A DNA stretch of 5,941 nucleotides from an uncultured Opitutaceae bacterium. GTDB lineage: Bacteria; Verrucomicrobiota; Verrucomicrobiae; Opitutales; Opitutaceae. Position 1 is the stretch's first letter; every line of letters begins with the position of its first letter. The translations under genes were made by a program, and so were the position numbers. Below the pieces are notes generated by a model. That model did no database searches. It had not been told where the DNA came from and worked only from the letters and a program-made list of their open reading frames with translations. The stretch lies in NCBI GenBank assembly GCA_946482625.1, contig CAMLSH010000253.1:1-5941 (forward strand), written 5' to 3'. This document shows positions 1 to 5,736 of this stretch, piece by piece.

Positions 1-220
1 TGACTTCGACCCACCGCAATTTCGCGTTGCGCATGCACTGGCCCGCATCGGGCTGGCCAAACGCCACCTCCGCGGTGTCGAGCGCCGGGTCTTCACCTCC
101 CGCCGCAAGCACAGAGGCGCTTCCCGCAGTCTGGATCAACCGGTGCCCGCGCGTGCCGTCGATCAACAGCCGCGTCGCCGCTTCGGAAAACTGAGCATTG
201 CACCAGATCGTCAACGCCAT
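1..220 (-). CDS. D-2-hydroxyacid dehydrogenase family protein, N-terminal part (3' end outside window)
   Basis: Only the first 73 codons are present; the gene runs off the left edge. The translation begins MALTIWCNAQF and includes AEVAFGQPDAG (about residues 50-60) followed by AKLRWVEV (66-73). This resembles the N-terminal substrate-binding half of NAD(P)-dependent D-isomer 2-hydroxyacid dehydrogenases, where an 'aDvafGqp...kLrWvqltsaG' stretch is typical. Such enzymes interconvert 2-keto acids and D-2-hydroxy acids in the cytoplasm. The Rossmann domain and catalytic Arg/Glu/His lie outside the window, so the substrate cannot be inferred. The ATG at 220-218 is preceded by GAGAGG about 9 nt upstream, a good ribosome binding site lying across the end of apt. 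The start is only 12 nt past the apt stop, so co-transcription and translational coupling with apt are likely. The family assignment rests on a short fragment. Confidence 0.72.
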   Translation of the reverse strand, partial: MALTIWCNAQFSEAATRLLIDGTRGHRLIQTAGSASVLAAGGEDPALDTAEVAFGQPDAGQCMRNAKLRWVEV

Positions 221-232
221 GGCGAAAACCTC

Positions 233-775
233 TCACTCCGTCTCGGTGTATTCGCACAGCGAATGCACTTTGAGACCCACTGCCCGCAGCTTTGCCGATC
301 CGCCCAGCTCGGGCAGATCGATCACCGCGGCGACGCCGATCACTTCTCCGTGCAACACACGAAACAGTTTCGTCGCCGCCAGCAGCGTGCCGCCGGTCGC
401 GATCAGGTCGTCCACGATCAAAATACGATCCCCCGCCTTGCACGCGTCGGCGTGGATCTCGACCGCTGCCGTGCCGTACTCGAGATGATAGTCTTCCGAC
501 ACCGTCTTGTACGGCAGCTTTCCCTTTTTGCGCACGAGCGCGAACGGCTTGCCGAGTTTGTACGCGAGCGCGCCGCCGAGAATAAACCCACGCGCGTCCA
601 CCGCCGCGATGATGTCGATGTGCTGCTTCGCGCAGTCTTCCGCGAAAGCATCGATGGTCGCCCGAAACGCTTCAGGATCGTGGAACAACGTGGTCGCATC
701 GCGAAAATTCACGCCAGGTTTCGGCCAGTCGCGGACCGTGCGGATGCGAGATTTGAGAAGAGCGGAGACAGACAC
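233..775 (-). CDS. apt: Adenine phosphoribosyltransferase
   Basis: This 180-residue cytoplasmic enzyme converts adenine plus PRPP to AMP and pyrophosphate in purine salvage. Length and motifs fit bacterial Apt. It shows the N-terminal 'KSRIRTVRDWPKPGVNFRD' (8-26), the VDARGF segment (59-64) and the flexible-loop RKKGKLP (82-88). YHLEYGTAAVEIH (96-108) follows, then the PRPP-binding loop ILIVDDLIATGGT (118-130) with its two acidic residues. No key residue appears missing. The start is a GTG at 775-773. An in-frame TAA upstream and the absence of any other ATG, GTG or TTG between them make it the only reasonable start. No Shine-Dalgarno sequence precedes it; the adjacent bases read CCTCC. It lies 39 nt downstream of the udg homologue and 12 nt upstream of the dehydrogenase, all on the minus strand, suggesting one transcript starting at or before the udg homologue. 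Confidence 0.95.
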   Translation of the reverse strand: MSVSALLKSRIRTVRDWPKPGVNFRDATTLFHDPEAFRATIDAFAEDCAKQHIDIIAAVDARGFILGGALAYKLGKPFALVRKKGKLPYKTVSEDYHLEYGTAAVEIHADACKAGDRILIVDDLIATGGTLLAATKLFRVLHGEVIGVAAVIDLPELGGSAKLRAVGLKVHSLCEYTETE

Positions 776-814
776 GGAGGCCGAAGAGACCGGAACGCCC
801 CTCGCTCGGCCAAC

Positions 815-1483
815 TTATTTTTCCAGCGCCCGTCCGCCACGACGTTTCGCCCCCGCATCGACCCCGTCGGAAACATCCGTCGCCTCCCGAATCGCCGGAT
901 GCTTCGCGATCAGCGTCAGCGATTGCTGGAGCAACGTCTTTCCCGGCTCGGTGCGGTGCCACGTCGATGCGCCCGAGGGATGCGGCAGCGGAATCAAATC
1001 GAACGCCCGCCCGTCGCGCTCCACGCGAAAGCTCTGCCCCACGACCTCCACCAGCGGCGCCTCCGGCAGAAATTGCGCGATCGCCAGTTTGCCAACCGGA
1101 ATCACCAGCGCGGGATCAATTAACGCGAACTCGCGTTTCATCCAAAATGAGCAGTTCGCGATTTCATCCGGCGCGGGCACACGATCTCCGCCACGCGGAT
1201 TTTTCCCCGGAAAACAGCGACACACCGCCGCGAAATAAAGCCGCTCGCGTGCCTCCACCTCGCTCCAGCCGAGCGCCGCGTTGAACCAGCCGAAAAGCGT
1301 TTTTCCCGCCGTCCACGCAAACGGCCGCGCCAGCTTCGGCTCTTTGTCGCCCGGTGCCTGCCCGACCAACATCACGCGACTCGATACGGGATTTCCCGCC
1401 ACCGGCGGCGGCTGCATCCGCGGACAACGCCGGCATGCGCGCAGCGCTGCGATATGTTTTTCAAGTGCCGAAACCGAAGCCAC
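815..1483 (-). CDS. Uracil-DNA glycosylase superfamily protein, family-4-like with Fe-S cysteines
   Basis: This 222-residue protein of the UDG superfamily (COG1573 type) probably excises uracil or another damaged base from DNA to start base excision repair. It shows an N-terminal C-x2-C (C17, C20), and C90 (or C88) in CRCFPGK with C111 in PDEIANC. These four positions match the [4Fe-4S] ligands of family 4 enzymes. Motif 1 reads GQAPG (41-45), followed by RPFAWTAGK (53-61). The distal motif is PLPHPSGASTWHR (165-177). Canonical family 4 enzymes have Glu after the first Gly (GE[AG]PG); here it is Gln42, and HPS replaces the usual HPA, so uracil specificity is not assured. The start is GTG at 1483-1481 with AGAGGTGA just upstream, one of the few clear ribosome binding sites in the window. 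The gene follows a strong terminator, so it probably has its own promoter in 1484-1530 and heads the unit that includes apt. Confidence 0.85.
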   Translation of the reverse strand: MASVSALEKHIAALRACRRCPRMQPPPVAGNPVSSRVMLVGQAPGDKEPKLARPFAWTAGKTLFGWFNAALGWSEVEARERLYFAAVCRCFPGKNPRGGDRVPAPDEIANCSFWMKREFALIDPALVIPVGKLAIAQFLPEAPLVEVVGQSFRVERDGRAFDLIPLPHPSGASTWHRTEPGKTLLQQSLTLIAKHPAIREATDVSDGVDAGAKRRGGRALEK

Positions 1484-1530
1484 TGCTCACCTCTGCGCGC
1501 CTTCGCGCCCGCCGCAAATCCGTTTATTTC

Positions 1531-1570
1531 TAAAAACAAAAAGGACGAAGCCAGCGAAGGCTTCGTCCTT
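1531..1570 (-). terminator. Rho-independent terminator of the RNA-binding protein gene
   Basis: A perfect 12-bp inverted repeat (1541-1552 with 1559-1570) encloses a 6-base loop. Read on the minus strand, the stem is followed directly by TTTTTGTTTTTA (1542-1531), a textbook U-tract. The hairpin lies about 50 nt past the stop of the RRM protein and ends about 50 nt before the udg homologue's start. It therefore insulates the two genes. The plus-strand side has no U-tract (GGGAAATT), so it is directional. Confidence 0.93.
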
Positions 1571-1620
1571 GGGAAATTCAGTTCGTTTAGAGACGAGACT
1601 GACTGGTTTGTCGGCTAGAC

Positions 1621-2019
1621 TTAGCGACGGTCACGACCGCCACCGAAGCCACCGCGATCGCCACGGTCACCACCGCGACCACCGCCGAAGCCACCGCGGC
1701 CACCGCCGCCGCCACCGAAGCCACGGCCACCGCCGCCGCCACCACCGAAGGAACGGCCTGCGCCTTCCTCCTTGGGACGAGCTTCGTTAACCGTGAGCGT
1801 GCGACCACCGAGGTCGACACCGTTGAGCTTTTCAGCAGCGATCTTGGCTTCTTCGTCAGAACCCATGGTGACGAACGCGAAACCGCGTGGGCGGCCGGTC
1901 ATCTTATCCATGGCGACGTATACGTCTGCGACGGTACCGAACTGGCCGAAAGCCGAGCGGAGCTCGTCTTCGGAGGTCTTGAAGGACATGTTACCGACGT
2001 AGAGTTTGGAGTTACTCAT
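1621..2019 (-). CDS. Glycine/arginine-rich RNA-binding protein with one RRM
   Basis: This 132-residue protein has a single RNA recognition motif and a disordered Gly/Arg tail, like the small bacterial Rbp proteins known from cyanobacteria and other phyla. These bind RNA and are often cold-inducible. RNP2 is LYVGNM (6-11) and RNP1 is RGFAFVTM (45-52), with the aromatic residues that stack on RNA (Y7, F47, F49) all present. The RRM spans about 5-80. ARPKEE (80-85) links it to a tail from about 86 to 132 built of RGG, FGGG and GRGG units, ending DRR. The ATG at 2019-2017 ([10 protein letters not shown]) places the RRM at the very N-terminus as in the family; the frame stays open 16 codons upstream but those residues look unrelated. 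No Shine-Dalgarno sequence precedes it. It is monocistronic: a strong terminator lies downstream and a long spacer upstream. The tail DNA (1621-1760) is low-complexity CCGCC/ACC sequence. Confidence 0.93.
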   Translation of the reverse strand: MSNSKLYVGNMSFKTSEDELRSAFGQFGTVADVYVAMDKMTGRPRGFAFVTMGSDEEAKIAAEKLNGVDLGGRTLTVNEARPKEEGAGRSFGGGGGGGRGFGGGGGGRGGFGGGRGGDRGDRGGFGGGRDRR

Positions 2020-2231
2020 GTTTGATTTCGTAGATCCACCGTCCGCTGCCAGTCCGTTCCCGACCATCGGGTTTCGAAATCATCACTTGAACCTTGTGGT
2101 TCCAGACGACTCACCAGTTCCTGTCATCTAACGCTTTCTCTAACGAGAACGCGGACAAAGAAGTTAATGAGGCCCGAAAGCAAGGGCATTCTGGACATCC
2201 GCAACTGGACGGCGAAAGCCGGCCGGAGGCG
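2020..2231 (-). promoter_or_regulatory. Structured leader/promoter region of the RRM protein gene
   Basis: This 212-base spacer between the thioesterase and the RRM protein has no convincing ORF. It should hold the RRM gene's promoter and 5' leader, plus the thioesterase 3' end. Three small perfect hairpins are visible: CCCGA/TCGGG with a 3-nt loop (2059-2071), GAACC/GGTTC with a 4-nt loop (2089-2102) and TTCTC/GAGAA with a 4-nt loop (2136-2149). The last extends to CGC/GCG across one mismatch (2132-2153). A 7-bp direct repeat TCTAACG occurs at 2127-2133 and 2139-2145. TTTCGAAA at 2072-2079 is palindromic. Exact promoter elements could not be fixed. That the leader controls the gene is an inference. 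Confidence 0.45.
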
Positions 2232-2651
2232 CTAAACCCCATATTTCGCCCGGACATCCTCGGGGATCGGCGTCGCCCGCCCGTCCTCCAGCGTCACCAG
2301 CGTGTAATCGCAATGGCCGTCGCACACGCGTTTCCCGTTGTCCGCGCGCACGATCTCAAAGCCCACACGCACGCCGTCCGGATGAAATTCCGTGATCCAG
2401 GTCCGCACGATCATCCGATCGCCCATGCCCAGCGGGCGCCGGTACTGGATGTTCGCCGCCTTCATGAACCACCCGAGGCCGCGCGCCGCAAACGCCTTCA
2501 TGCTCATGCCGTAACAACGATCCATCTGGTCAAAGCGCGCCGCCAGCACGTAATCGAGGTAACGCGTGCTATGCACGTGCTGGTACAGATCGATGTCGTC
2601 AGGGCGGACGGCGAGTTCGGTCTCGAAGCGGGCAAACACAGAGGTGCTCAT
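2232..2651 (-). CDS. Hotdog-fold acyl-CoA thioesterase (4HBT/YbgC/FadM-like)
   Basis: This 139-residue cytoplasmic protein resembles the 4-hydroxybenzoyl-CoA thioesterase branch of hotdog enzymes, which hydrolyse acyl-CoA or acyl-ACP thioesters. The signature is VRPDDIDLYQHVHSTRYLDY (15-34), matching the family pattern [VF]R-x-x-D-x-D-x-x-x-H-V-x(4)-Y-L-x-Y. D21 sits at the position of the catalytic Asp of 4HBT (Asp17 in the Pseudomonas enzyme). The rest shows the expected strands: ANIQYRRPLGMGDRMIVRTWI, then VRVGFEIVRADNGKRVCDG and DYTLVTLEDGRATPIPEDV. Single-domain length is normal. The ATG at 2651-2649 is preferred over an in-frame TTG at 2690-2688, which would overlap the upstream hslR-like gene and add 13 unrelated residues. 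It starts 16 nt after that gene's stop, so the two are probably co-transcribed. The substrate cannot be told from sequence. Confidence 0.88.
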   Translation of the reverse strand: MSTSVFARFETELAVRPDDIDLYQHVHSTRYLDYVLAARFDQMDRCYGMSMKAFAARGLGWFMKAANIQYRRPLGMGDRMIVRTWITEFHPDGVRVGFEIVRADNGKRVCDGHCDYTLVTLEDGRATPIPEDVRAKYGV

Positions 2652-2667
2652 GCGAGCATCGAGAAAC

Positions 2668-3060
2668 TTAGCCCTCAAACAACCGGTCAAGCGCGCGCCG
2701 ATCCCGCTTCGTCGGCCGGCCCGAGCCCTTTTCCCGCGCGAGCACTTGCTGGACGCGCTGCACGCGCACTTTTTCGAACTCCTCCGGTGGCGTCCGATCC
2801 TCGCAAAACTCCGCCACCCGCTTCGCTCCCATGCGTGCCGCCGGCAGGGCTCGCACGCACAACGTCCGCACCATCAAACCCTGCCGGACCGACACGATTT
2901 CCCCCACTCGCACTTCTCGGGACGGTTTCACCACGTGTCCACCCACCTCGACGCTCCCCGCGCGACACGCATCCGTGGCCAGACTGCGCGTCTTGAAAAA
3001 ACGGACACACCACAGCCATTTGTCGATGCGGTCGGCAACGTGCGGATCGGCGGGAGACAT
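2668..3060 (-). CDS. hslR: Hsp15-like RNA-binding S4 domain protein
   Basis: This 130-residue protein closely resembles E. coli Hsp15 (133 aa), which binds 50S subunits carrying stranded peptidyl-tRNA and aids ribosome rescue after heat stress. The S4 domain occupies about 10-60. It starts RIDKWLWCVRFFKTRSLA (11-28), the Hsp15 hallmark (RLDKWLWAARFYKTRALA in E. coli). It continues with GGHVVKPSREVRVGEIVSVRQG (40-61), where KPS and the closing RQG are also shared. The basic C-terminal tail, RPTKRDRR followed by LDRLFEG, parallels the C-terminus of Hsp15. The ATG at 3060-3058 gives the expected short N-terminus; the frame is open far upstream, but that stretch is unrelated and would overlap the divergent gene. 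There is no clear ribosome binding site. The gene is followed by the thioesterase and is divergent from the small TonB-domain gene. RqcP of Firmicutes is a related S4 protein, so a ribosome quality-control role is possible; Hsp15 is the closer match. Confidence 0.9.
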   Translation of the reverse strand: MSPADPHVADRIDKWLWCVRFFKTRSLATDACRAGSVEVGGHVVKPSREVRVGEIVSVRQGLMVRTLCVRALPAARMGAKRVAEFCEDRTPPEEFEKVRVQRVQQVLAREKGSGRPTKRDRRALDRLFEG

Positions 3061-3145
3061 GCGCGTAATTTCTACGAATTTTTCACGCGCTCGCGAGTCG
3101 CGATTCCACTCGGTACGTGCCCTCTTCTCCGAGCAGCCCCGCAGC

Positions 3146-3174
3146 ATTAAATTTTCTCGCCGCATCCGTGAAAG
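3146..3174 (-). promoter_or_regulatory. Candidate promoter of the hslR-like gene
   Basis: On the minus strand a TTTAAT hexamer (3151-3146) matches the -10 consensus in five of six positions. A weak -35-like CTTTCA or TTTCAC lies 16-17 nt upstream (about 3174-3168). Transcription would start near 3139 and leave a leader of about 80 nt before the ATG at 3060. The -35 match is poor, so this is tentative. Confidence 0.27.
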
Positions 3175-3204
3175 CGCCGGTACGTTCCCCCGGCTGGCTT
3201 TGTT

Positions 3205-3231
3205 CGGACCGCCATCTGGTGGAGGCGTCCG
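3205..3231. other. Imperfect hairpin in the divergent spacer
   Basis: CGGAC-(C)-GCC at 3205-3213 can pair with GGC-GTCCG at 3224-3231, giving eight base pairs with one bulged C and a 10-base loop. It sits in the 202-base spacer between the divergent hslR-like and TonB-domain genes, about 30 bases before the latter. It could be an operator or a leader hairpin, or chance in GC-rich DNA. Nothing else gene-like is seen in 3061-3262. Confidence 0.25.
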
Positions 3232-3262
3232 GGGCCGCGAGTAACCGTCAACGTATCGCCTC

Positions 3263-3694
3263 ATGAAATTCTCCCGTTTTTGGATTCCGACGCTGCTCGG
3301 ACTGTGTGCCATCGGCAGCCCTGCCCCCCTCGACGCCCAGCCCGCGCCTTCCGCCCCGAATCCCGTGTACGACCTCTCCGTCGTAGACAAAGCCCCGACG
3401 CCCAAGCGCCGCATCAAACCCGACTTTCCTTCCTCGCTGAAACGCCGCGAGACGCCCGGAGAGATCACGCTCCGCTTCGTCGTCACCTCCGAGGGCGCCG
3501 TCACCGAGATCAGCATCGTCAAGTTCAACGAACCCGACATGGTCGAACCCGCCTACGCCGCTTACGAAAAAGCGAAGTTCGAACCGGGCGAAAAAGACGG
3601 CCAGCCGGTTCACACCCGCATGGAAGTCACCGAGATTTTCCCCGAGCCCAAAGCGCCCAAGAAGGAAAAGAAAAAGTCCGCGGACAACGACTGA
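3263..3694 (+). CDS. Small secreted protein with a single TonB C-terminal domain
   Basis: This 143-residue protein has a likely cleavable signal peptide: a basic start (MKFSR), a hydrophobic stretch (about 7-18) and probable cleavage near LDA-QP at 25/26. A short linker leads to one TonB C-terminal-like domain at about 43-127. Recognisable landmarks are KPDFP (52-56), GEITLRFVVTSEGAVTEISIV (66-86), AYEKAKFEPGEKDGQPV (100-116) and TRMEVTEIF (118-126). The tail after 128 is Lys-rich and charged (KAPKKEKKKSADND). Classical TonB has an uncleaved N-terminal anchor, a Pro-rich arm and this domain, and couples ExbB/ExbD energy to outer-membrane receptors. Here the arm and a retained anchor seem absent, so a periplasmic role separate from classical energy transduction is likelier. 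No Shine-Dalgarno sequence is seen. It converges with the five-domain TonB-like gene, and its domain most resembles that protein's third domain. The exact function is unknown. Confidence 0.87.
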   Translation: MKFSRFWIPTLLGLCAIGSPAPLDAQPAPSAPNPVYDLSVVDKAPTPKRRIKPDFPSSLKRRETPGEITLRFVVTSEGAVTEISIVKFNEPDMVEPAYAAYEKAKFEPGEKDGQPVHTRMEVTEIFPEPKAPKKEKKKSADND

Positions 3695-3695
3695 G

Positions 3696-3723
3696 CCGGG
3701 CTCGGTTTGCGATACCGGCCCGG
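3696..3723 (+). terminator. Hairpin just after the small TonB-domain gene, probable terminator
   Basis: CCGGGC-(T)-CGGT at 3696-3706 pairs with ACCG-GCCCGG at 3714-3723. This gives ten base pairs with one bulged T and a 7-base loop, starting one base after the TGA stop. The stem is strong, but no U-tract follows, so it may be a 3'-end stabiliser or a Rho-assisted terminator instead. Confidence 0.45.
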
Positions 3724-3756
3724 TAGTTGAGTCGCGGATTCGCGCGTAAATAGGAT

Positions 3757-3784
3757 AAAAACGCGCTCGCTCCCTCCGCGAAGC
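3757..3784 (-). terminator. Possible intrinsic terminator of the five-domain TonB-like gene
   Basis: Read on the minus strand, GCT-(T)-CGC (3784-3778) pairs with GCG-AGC (3770-3765) around a 7-base loop. GCG and then TTTTTATCC (U-tract 3761-3757) follow. It lies about 60 nt past the stop at 3844. The stem is short and bulged, so this is only moderately supported. The rest of the 149-base convergent spacer (3695-3843) shows no gene. Confidence 0.4.
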
Positions 3785-3843
3785 AGATCCGCCCCCCGCC
3801 ACTCCACTCGCCGAACGACCGGAGCGGAACGGCAGACGCGCCC

Positions 3844-5571
3844 TCACGACGACGGCGGCGTAGCGGGAGCTTCCGACGTGTTCGCCGCTTTCTTCGCCGA
3901 CCCAAATTTAAACGGCACGCGCACACGCGCCACGACCGCCTTTCCGCCGGACTTGGGCTCCTCAAAGCGCCACTCCCCAGCCGCCTGTGCTGCCGCATAA
4001 CCCAGCGCCGGCTCCGTCGCGCTGACGATTTTCGGCAGGCGCGCCCGGCCATCCTTGTCGATGATGACCTCGATCAACGCTTCGCCGCTATCCGCTTTCG
4101 CGGTCGCCGGATAAACAGGCGAGCGCTGCGAGATCGGCCGCACCGGAGAGTCGAGCGCGGTCGCCTCCGTCACGCGTTCAGGGTGTTTACGCACCAGCGC
4201 CGCCATCGCGAGATCGTCCGATGACGGCCGCCCGGTCCATCCACCCGCGTCGAACTGATGCTCCATGCGCAAGACCGCCTTCGTGGGTTTCCCGTCCTTC
4301 ATCGCCGGGACGAACTGAAACGCCACCACCGCTGCCGAAAACGCTTCGCCAAACTCCGGCCGGTCCGCGCTGAGCACTTTCACATCGCTCACGCTTCCAT
4401 CCTCCGCGACCAGAAACGCCAACTCCACCTTTCCGCTGACTTTCGCGATCAACAGCTCGAAAGGATAAGCTGGATACAAAATGCCCTTCGGCTTGGGCCC
4501 GACATCGTAGCGCAAATGTTCGGGCATCTTCGCCTGCGATTTGGCCGAAGGCTCCTCCACCTGCACCGCGCCCCGGCTTCCGGTGGAGTTATTCAGATTA
4601 AAGACGATCGGCAGGCGCATCTTGGTTTCCAACGGCTTTCCCTGCGCCGTCGCCGGCTTGAATTTCCACTTCATCACGGCTTCGATCGCAGGGTCATTGA
4701 AGTCTGGATGGTCGGAACGCACAACCACCACGTCCTTCACTGCGCCGGTTTTATCCACCGTGAACGCCAGCAGCACTTCGCCGGCTTGCCGGCTTCTCCG
4801 CAGCGACACCGGGAAGTTCGGTCTGGCTCGCGAAATGGCCTCCGGCGGCTTGTCCGCTCTGGGGCCAACCGGATTCCACTTCGGCGTCCGCATGACGACA
4901 AATGCCACCGGGATCTCCGACTCGACGGCGATCCCGCCTTTGCGAGCCGGTGCAAATTTCCACGCGGGCAATGTACGCTCGATAGCCTCGCGGAAATCTT
5001 CGTGCGCCGGGTTGTCGAAACCGGTCACGGTCGGCACGCCCGCCGCGTCGATCTTCACTTTCGCCCACACGCTCAACCGGCTTTCCATCACGCCAGGCAC
5101 CTTCGTGAGTTTTTCCTTCGGCACCAACGCGGGCGCCACCGCGAGCAGCCGCGGTTCCGCATCGTCGCCCTTCAACGACGCCTTCTTCGGATTAAAGATG
5201 ATCGAGTACCAGATGACCGCCCCCACCGGACTCCCGTCCTTCGCCGCGGGCGTGTACTTCACGCCTCCCTCCCAAGCGTAACCATCCTTAAAATACGGGT
5301 GGGACGCCCAATCGTACATCCGGGTCACCTTTCCGTCTTCTGCGACGTAACGCGTCACGAGCACGTAGCCCGGCTGTTCCTTCTCCAATTTATCCGGATA
5401 GTCGGGCTTGGGCTTCTTCTTAAACTGAGGCAGCACATCCGCCTCCGCAGCTTCCGGCTCGAACCACGCCGGGTCCGACACCGTGACATCCTGCGCAACC
5501 AAGCGGGAAACCGACAACGTCACGATCAGGCCCGCCAGCCCGACCGCACGGAACGCGGTAAACATTTTCAT
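3844..5571 (-). CDS. Secreted protein with five tandem TonB C-terminal-like domains
   Basis: This 575-residue protein begins with a likely signal peptide (MKMFTAFRAV, hydrophobic core about 9-21, probable cleavage near A26-Q27). Five divergent TonB-C-like units follow at roughly 46-127, 141-227, 243-326, 360-441 and 475-557. Most carry a P-x-[FY]-P entry motif (PDYP 56-59, PNFP 251-254, PAYP 367-370, PVYP 485-488). All have a central G-x-[VA] turn after a beta strand. A late aromatic-rich motif recurs: VKYTPAAKDGSPV (104-116), WKFAPARKGG (204-213), WKFKPATAQGKP (302-313), FQFVPAMKDGKP (418-429) and WRFEEPKSGG (534-543). Domain 2 is the least typical and lacks the P-x-[FY]-P entry. No membrane anchor beyond the signal peptide and no Pro-rich spanning arm are seen. 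The ATG at 5571 is used; a second ATG two codons later (5565) is equally possible. No Shine-Dalgarno sequence is present. Classical TonB has one such domain, so a binding scaffold in the periplasm or at the outer membrane is my inference; the true role is unknown. Confidence 0.88.
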   Translation of the reverse strand: MKMFTAFRAVGLAGLIVTLSVSRLVAQDVTVSDPAWFEPEAAEADVLPQFKKKPKPDYPDKLEKEQPGYVLVTRYVAEDGKVTRMYDWASHPYFKDGYAWEGGVKYTPAAKDGSPVGAVIWYSIIFNPKKASLKGDDAEPRLLAVAPALVPKEKLTKVPGVMESRLSVWAKVKIDAAGVPTVTGFDNPAHEDFREAIERTLPAWKFAPARKGGIAVESEIPVAFVVMRTPKWNPVGPRADKPPEAISRARPNFPVSLRRSRQAGEVLLAFTVDKTGAVKDVVVVRSDHPDFNDPAIEAVMKWKFKPATAQGKPLETKMRLPIVFNLNNSTGSRGAVQVEEPSAKSQAKMPEHLRYDVGPKPKGILYPAYPFELLIAKVSGKVELAFLVAEDGSVSDVKVLSADRPEFGEAFSAAVVAFQFVPAMKDGKPTKAVLRMEHQFDAGGWTGRPSSDDLAMAALVRKHPERVTEATALDSPVRPISQRSPVYPATAKADSGEALIEVIIDKDGRARLPKIVSATEPALGYAAAQAAGEWRFEEPKSGGKAVVARVRVPFKFGSAKKAANTSEAPATPPSS

Positions 5572-5736
5572 AAGGGGTAAAACGCGATGCCTTCGCCTCT
5601 CCCAGCTGGCAACTGCGAATCCACCCGCCAGTCCGTATCCGCCGTTTCTCCTTCAGTCTCGCCTGCACCAACGCCGCCTGCCCAAGCAATCGCCGCATTG
5701 ACCCGCGCGCGCGCGTTTGGCTAGTTCTGCCGCCTT
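5572..5736. promoter_or_regulatory. Divergent promoter region between the five-domain TonB-like gene and glyS
   Basis: This 165-base spacer carries the starts of two divergent genes and no ORF I would call. On the plus strand TTGACC (5698-5703) could be a -35 box. A perfect (CG)6 run (5704-5715) falls in the spacer, and a weak TAGTTC -10 candidate lies at 5722-5727, 18 nt downstream. That geometry would start transcription only a few bases before the glyS ATG at 5737. No minus-strand promoter could be fixed. The -10 match is poor. Confidence 0.3.

Noticed and set aside
143..1123. Open frame of 326 codons on the plus strand
   Set aside because: It runs antisense through apt and the udg homologue, both strongly supported by family motifs, and its product is low-complexity and Arg-rich.
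1625..1760. Short repeated CCACCG/CCGCC units resembling a repeat array
   Set aside because: The repetition is explained by Gly and Arg codons of the RGG tail on the minus strand. There are no regular repeat-spacer units as in CRISPR.
2171..2189. GCCC/GGGC hairpin after the thioesterase as a terminator
   Set aside because: The stem is only 4 bp with an 8-base loop and there is no proper U-tract, so it is too weak to call.
2094..2996. Open frame of 300 codons on the plus strand
   Set aside because: It is antisense to the thioesterase and hslR-like genes, and its His/Arg/Pro-rich translation has no family resemblance.
3061..3540. N-terminal extension of the hslR-like frame to about 290 residues
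   Set aside because: The extra residues have no similarity to Hsp15. They would cross the divergent promoter region and overlap the TonB-domain gene. The ATG at 3060 gives the normal family length.
3742..3766. GCGCGT/ACGCGC inverted repeat in the convergent spacer
   Set aside because: It has a six-base stem with a 13-base loop in GC-rich DNA and overlaps a better terminator candidate, so it is probably chance.
4258..5580. Long open frame (440 codons) on the plus strand opposite the five-domain TonB-like gene
   Set aside because: The translation is Arg/His-rich with no recognisable fold. It is the mirror of a well-supported coding strand in GC-rich DNA, where antisense frames often stay open.
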